From the NCBI RefSeq assembly GCF_954871325.1, contig NC_088776.1, forward strand, positions 34,148,508-34,212,507: DNA of 64,000 nt, written 5' to 3'. This DNA is from Gordionus sp. m RMFG-2023 (Eukaryota > Nematomorpha > Gordioida > Chordodea > Parachordodidae). The notes beneath the pieces are model-generated. The model saw nothing but the letters and a program-made list of their open reading frames with translations. It did not search any database and was not told the DNA's origin. A program made the translations under genes and the position numbers. Of this stretch, positions 62,880-64,000 are shown piece after piece (position 1 is the first letter of the stretch; each line of letters opens with the position of its first letter).

Positions 62880-63790
62880 AAAAAGTTAGAGGGAAGGAGC
62901 GAATTCTGGCTTCTTGTAAAAGCTTGTAAAATAAGATTGTTGATATTTATGAAATTATGGCAGGTTTGCTACCCTACATTGTAGCAAGTAGTGGTGCCAA
63001 TTGTTTCGCTTTAGTCAACACAGGTGATGTTATTAACAGCCGAGACGGAGGGCGTTGAAAATTCTAAATGATTTGGCTGAGACAAAACTTAAATCTACAT
63101 AGCTAGTTTTAGTTTTTAAAAGGATTGAGTTAAAGTTTAAATCGAGTTGATCATTCGAAAATGTTAACCAATAGAACAGGCAACGAAGTGAACATTCCAT
63201 CCTAGTCTCTAGTCATGAAAAACTAATTTATTTCAAGATGTAGGACTGTTTTTGCACTAATTTAGAATCACCCTGGGAAGTTGAAAATTTAATGAGAGGA
63301 AAGATTAAATGCCAATCTCGCTGGATTCACATAGCAGGATAGCTTTGAACCGCAAAATTTAAGGGTTATAAATATAAAGGAGATTCCAGTAGATATTTTA
63401 TTTTAAGTTCATGCCAGGAAATTTTCGTTTTTAAGAATAGGAGGGAATTCACATCCACAGTATTTTATGACTGTTTAAAAATGAAATGGTGTAGTGAATA
63501 ACAGGAGTGTTTAGATGTTCACAGAGTTAGATATAGGCGTTTTAACTGGCTTCCTTCCTCCTATGGGTGTTCACAAGGGAGTTAAATAGTCTATGGGTAT
63601 TGTTTGGAATGAATGGAAGAGAAAGATGGACCTGTTGATTGTCAAGGACAGATCTTCGATTAATTTTGAAATGAACATGGTTGAGATACCTGAAATGATA
63701 ACATCGTCCAACTATCGTTTCACTTGTTTTGATTCCGAAAATCAAATAATGGATTCTGGCACAGTGGACCCTAGAAGGCCACCCTGTTAA
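62880..63790 (+). pseudogene. GC-richer broken coding relic of unknown family
   Basis: Less AT-rich than its surroundings. Frames read VDIYEIMAGLLPYIVASSGA, NCFALVNTGDVINSRDGGR, then ILNDLAETKLKST in another frame. Near the end FTELDIGVLTGFLPPMGVHK is followed by GIVWNEWKRKMDLLIVKDR and NMVEIPEMITSSNYRFTCFD to a TAA at 63787. The frames are not continuous. I cannot identify it; a captured host gene piece or an old element are both possible. Confidence 0.35.
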
Positions 63791-64000
63791 TACCCTCCTG
63801 GATGATAAGAGTGATCTTTAAATTTTATAAAATAACCTACTGTAGTTATAAAAATATAATAGATATACTCAGAGAAGAAGGTGTAAATTTATTTTAATGA
63901 TGTTGAATTCATTTTAAAAAATTATCACCTTTTGTGTCCCATAAGCCTAGTCGAACAATTTGGCGCATTATTTGGAGCCTTCGTGAATACAGAAACCTAT
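63791..64000. other. Window end, no feature
   Basis: AT-rich sequence. No ARIH1 terminal exon (expected to start with a YCESRRR-like block) is present. Confidence 0.5.

Noticed and set aside
1-64000. tRNA, rRNA, riboswitch or other structured RNA genes
   Set aside because: No B-box-like GGTTCGAATCC context with a matching stem, and no rRNA-like conserved stretch, was found by eye. None can be supported.

Overview
This window is very AT-rich animal nuclear DNA (most non-coding stretches look well over 70% A+T). Two conserved host genes lie on the + strand, broken into short exons by large introns that are full of transposons. The spliceosomal GT-AG introns, the animal-type Ariadne-1 and makorin proteins and the mix of piggyBac, hAT and LINE remnants point to an AT-rich invertebrate. 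I cannot place it more precisely.

Region 1 (about 1.3-16.1 kb) is a makorin-type RING E3 ligase gene. Five strong exons and one probable upstream exon join in frame at every junction. They encode a PABP-binding PAM2-like motif, a CCCH finger, the makorin Cys/His segment, a C3HC4 RING, a C-terminal CCCH finger and an unusually Asn-rich tail. The 5' end of the gene, and any N-terminal CCCH fingers, is not seen. Its introns hold a hAT element with an 8-bp target duplication, a relic with several CCHC zinc knuckles and a 5'-truncated piggyBac.

Region 2 (16.1-25.1 kb) is intergenic. It holds the tail of a LINE-type reverse transcriptase, a 3.6-kb hAT-like fold-back element with perfect TSDs whose two arms are arrays of about 119-bp units, and an unassigned hydrophobic reading frame.

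Region 3 (25.1 kb to beyond 61.3 kb) is an Ariadne-1 (ARIH1/HHARI) RBR E3 ubiquitin ligase gene. Thirteen exons cover a UBA-like region, RING1, IBR, Rcat with its catalytic Cys, and most of the Ariadne domain. The last exon is outside the window or was not found. Its introns carry at least three piggyBac copies, several hAT elements with intact TSDs, MITEs, a Thr-rich repeat with open frames on the opposite strand, and in the 13.4-kb intron 11 a three-level nest. A 4.8-kb element with about 750-bp inverted ends and an intact 735-codon transposase-like gene (element A) was hit in one end by a 4.3-kb fold-back element (element B). One arm of B was then hit by a 2.8-kb piggyBac (element C).

Region 4 (61.3-64 kb) is probably still ARIH1 intron. 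It holds an internally deleted hAT with perfect TSDs and a GC-richer broken coding relic of unknown family.

Exon coordinates come from reading splice sites and checking that codon phase is kept across each junction. Family names come from recalled protein motifs; no database was searched.
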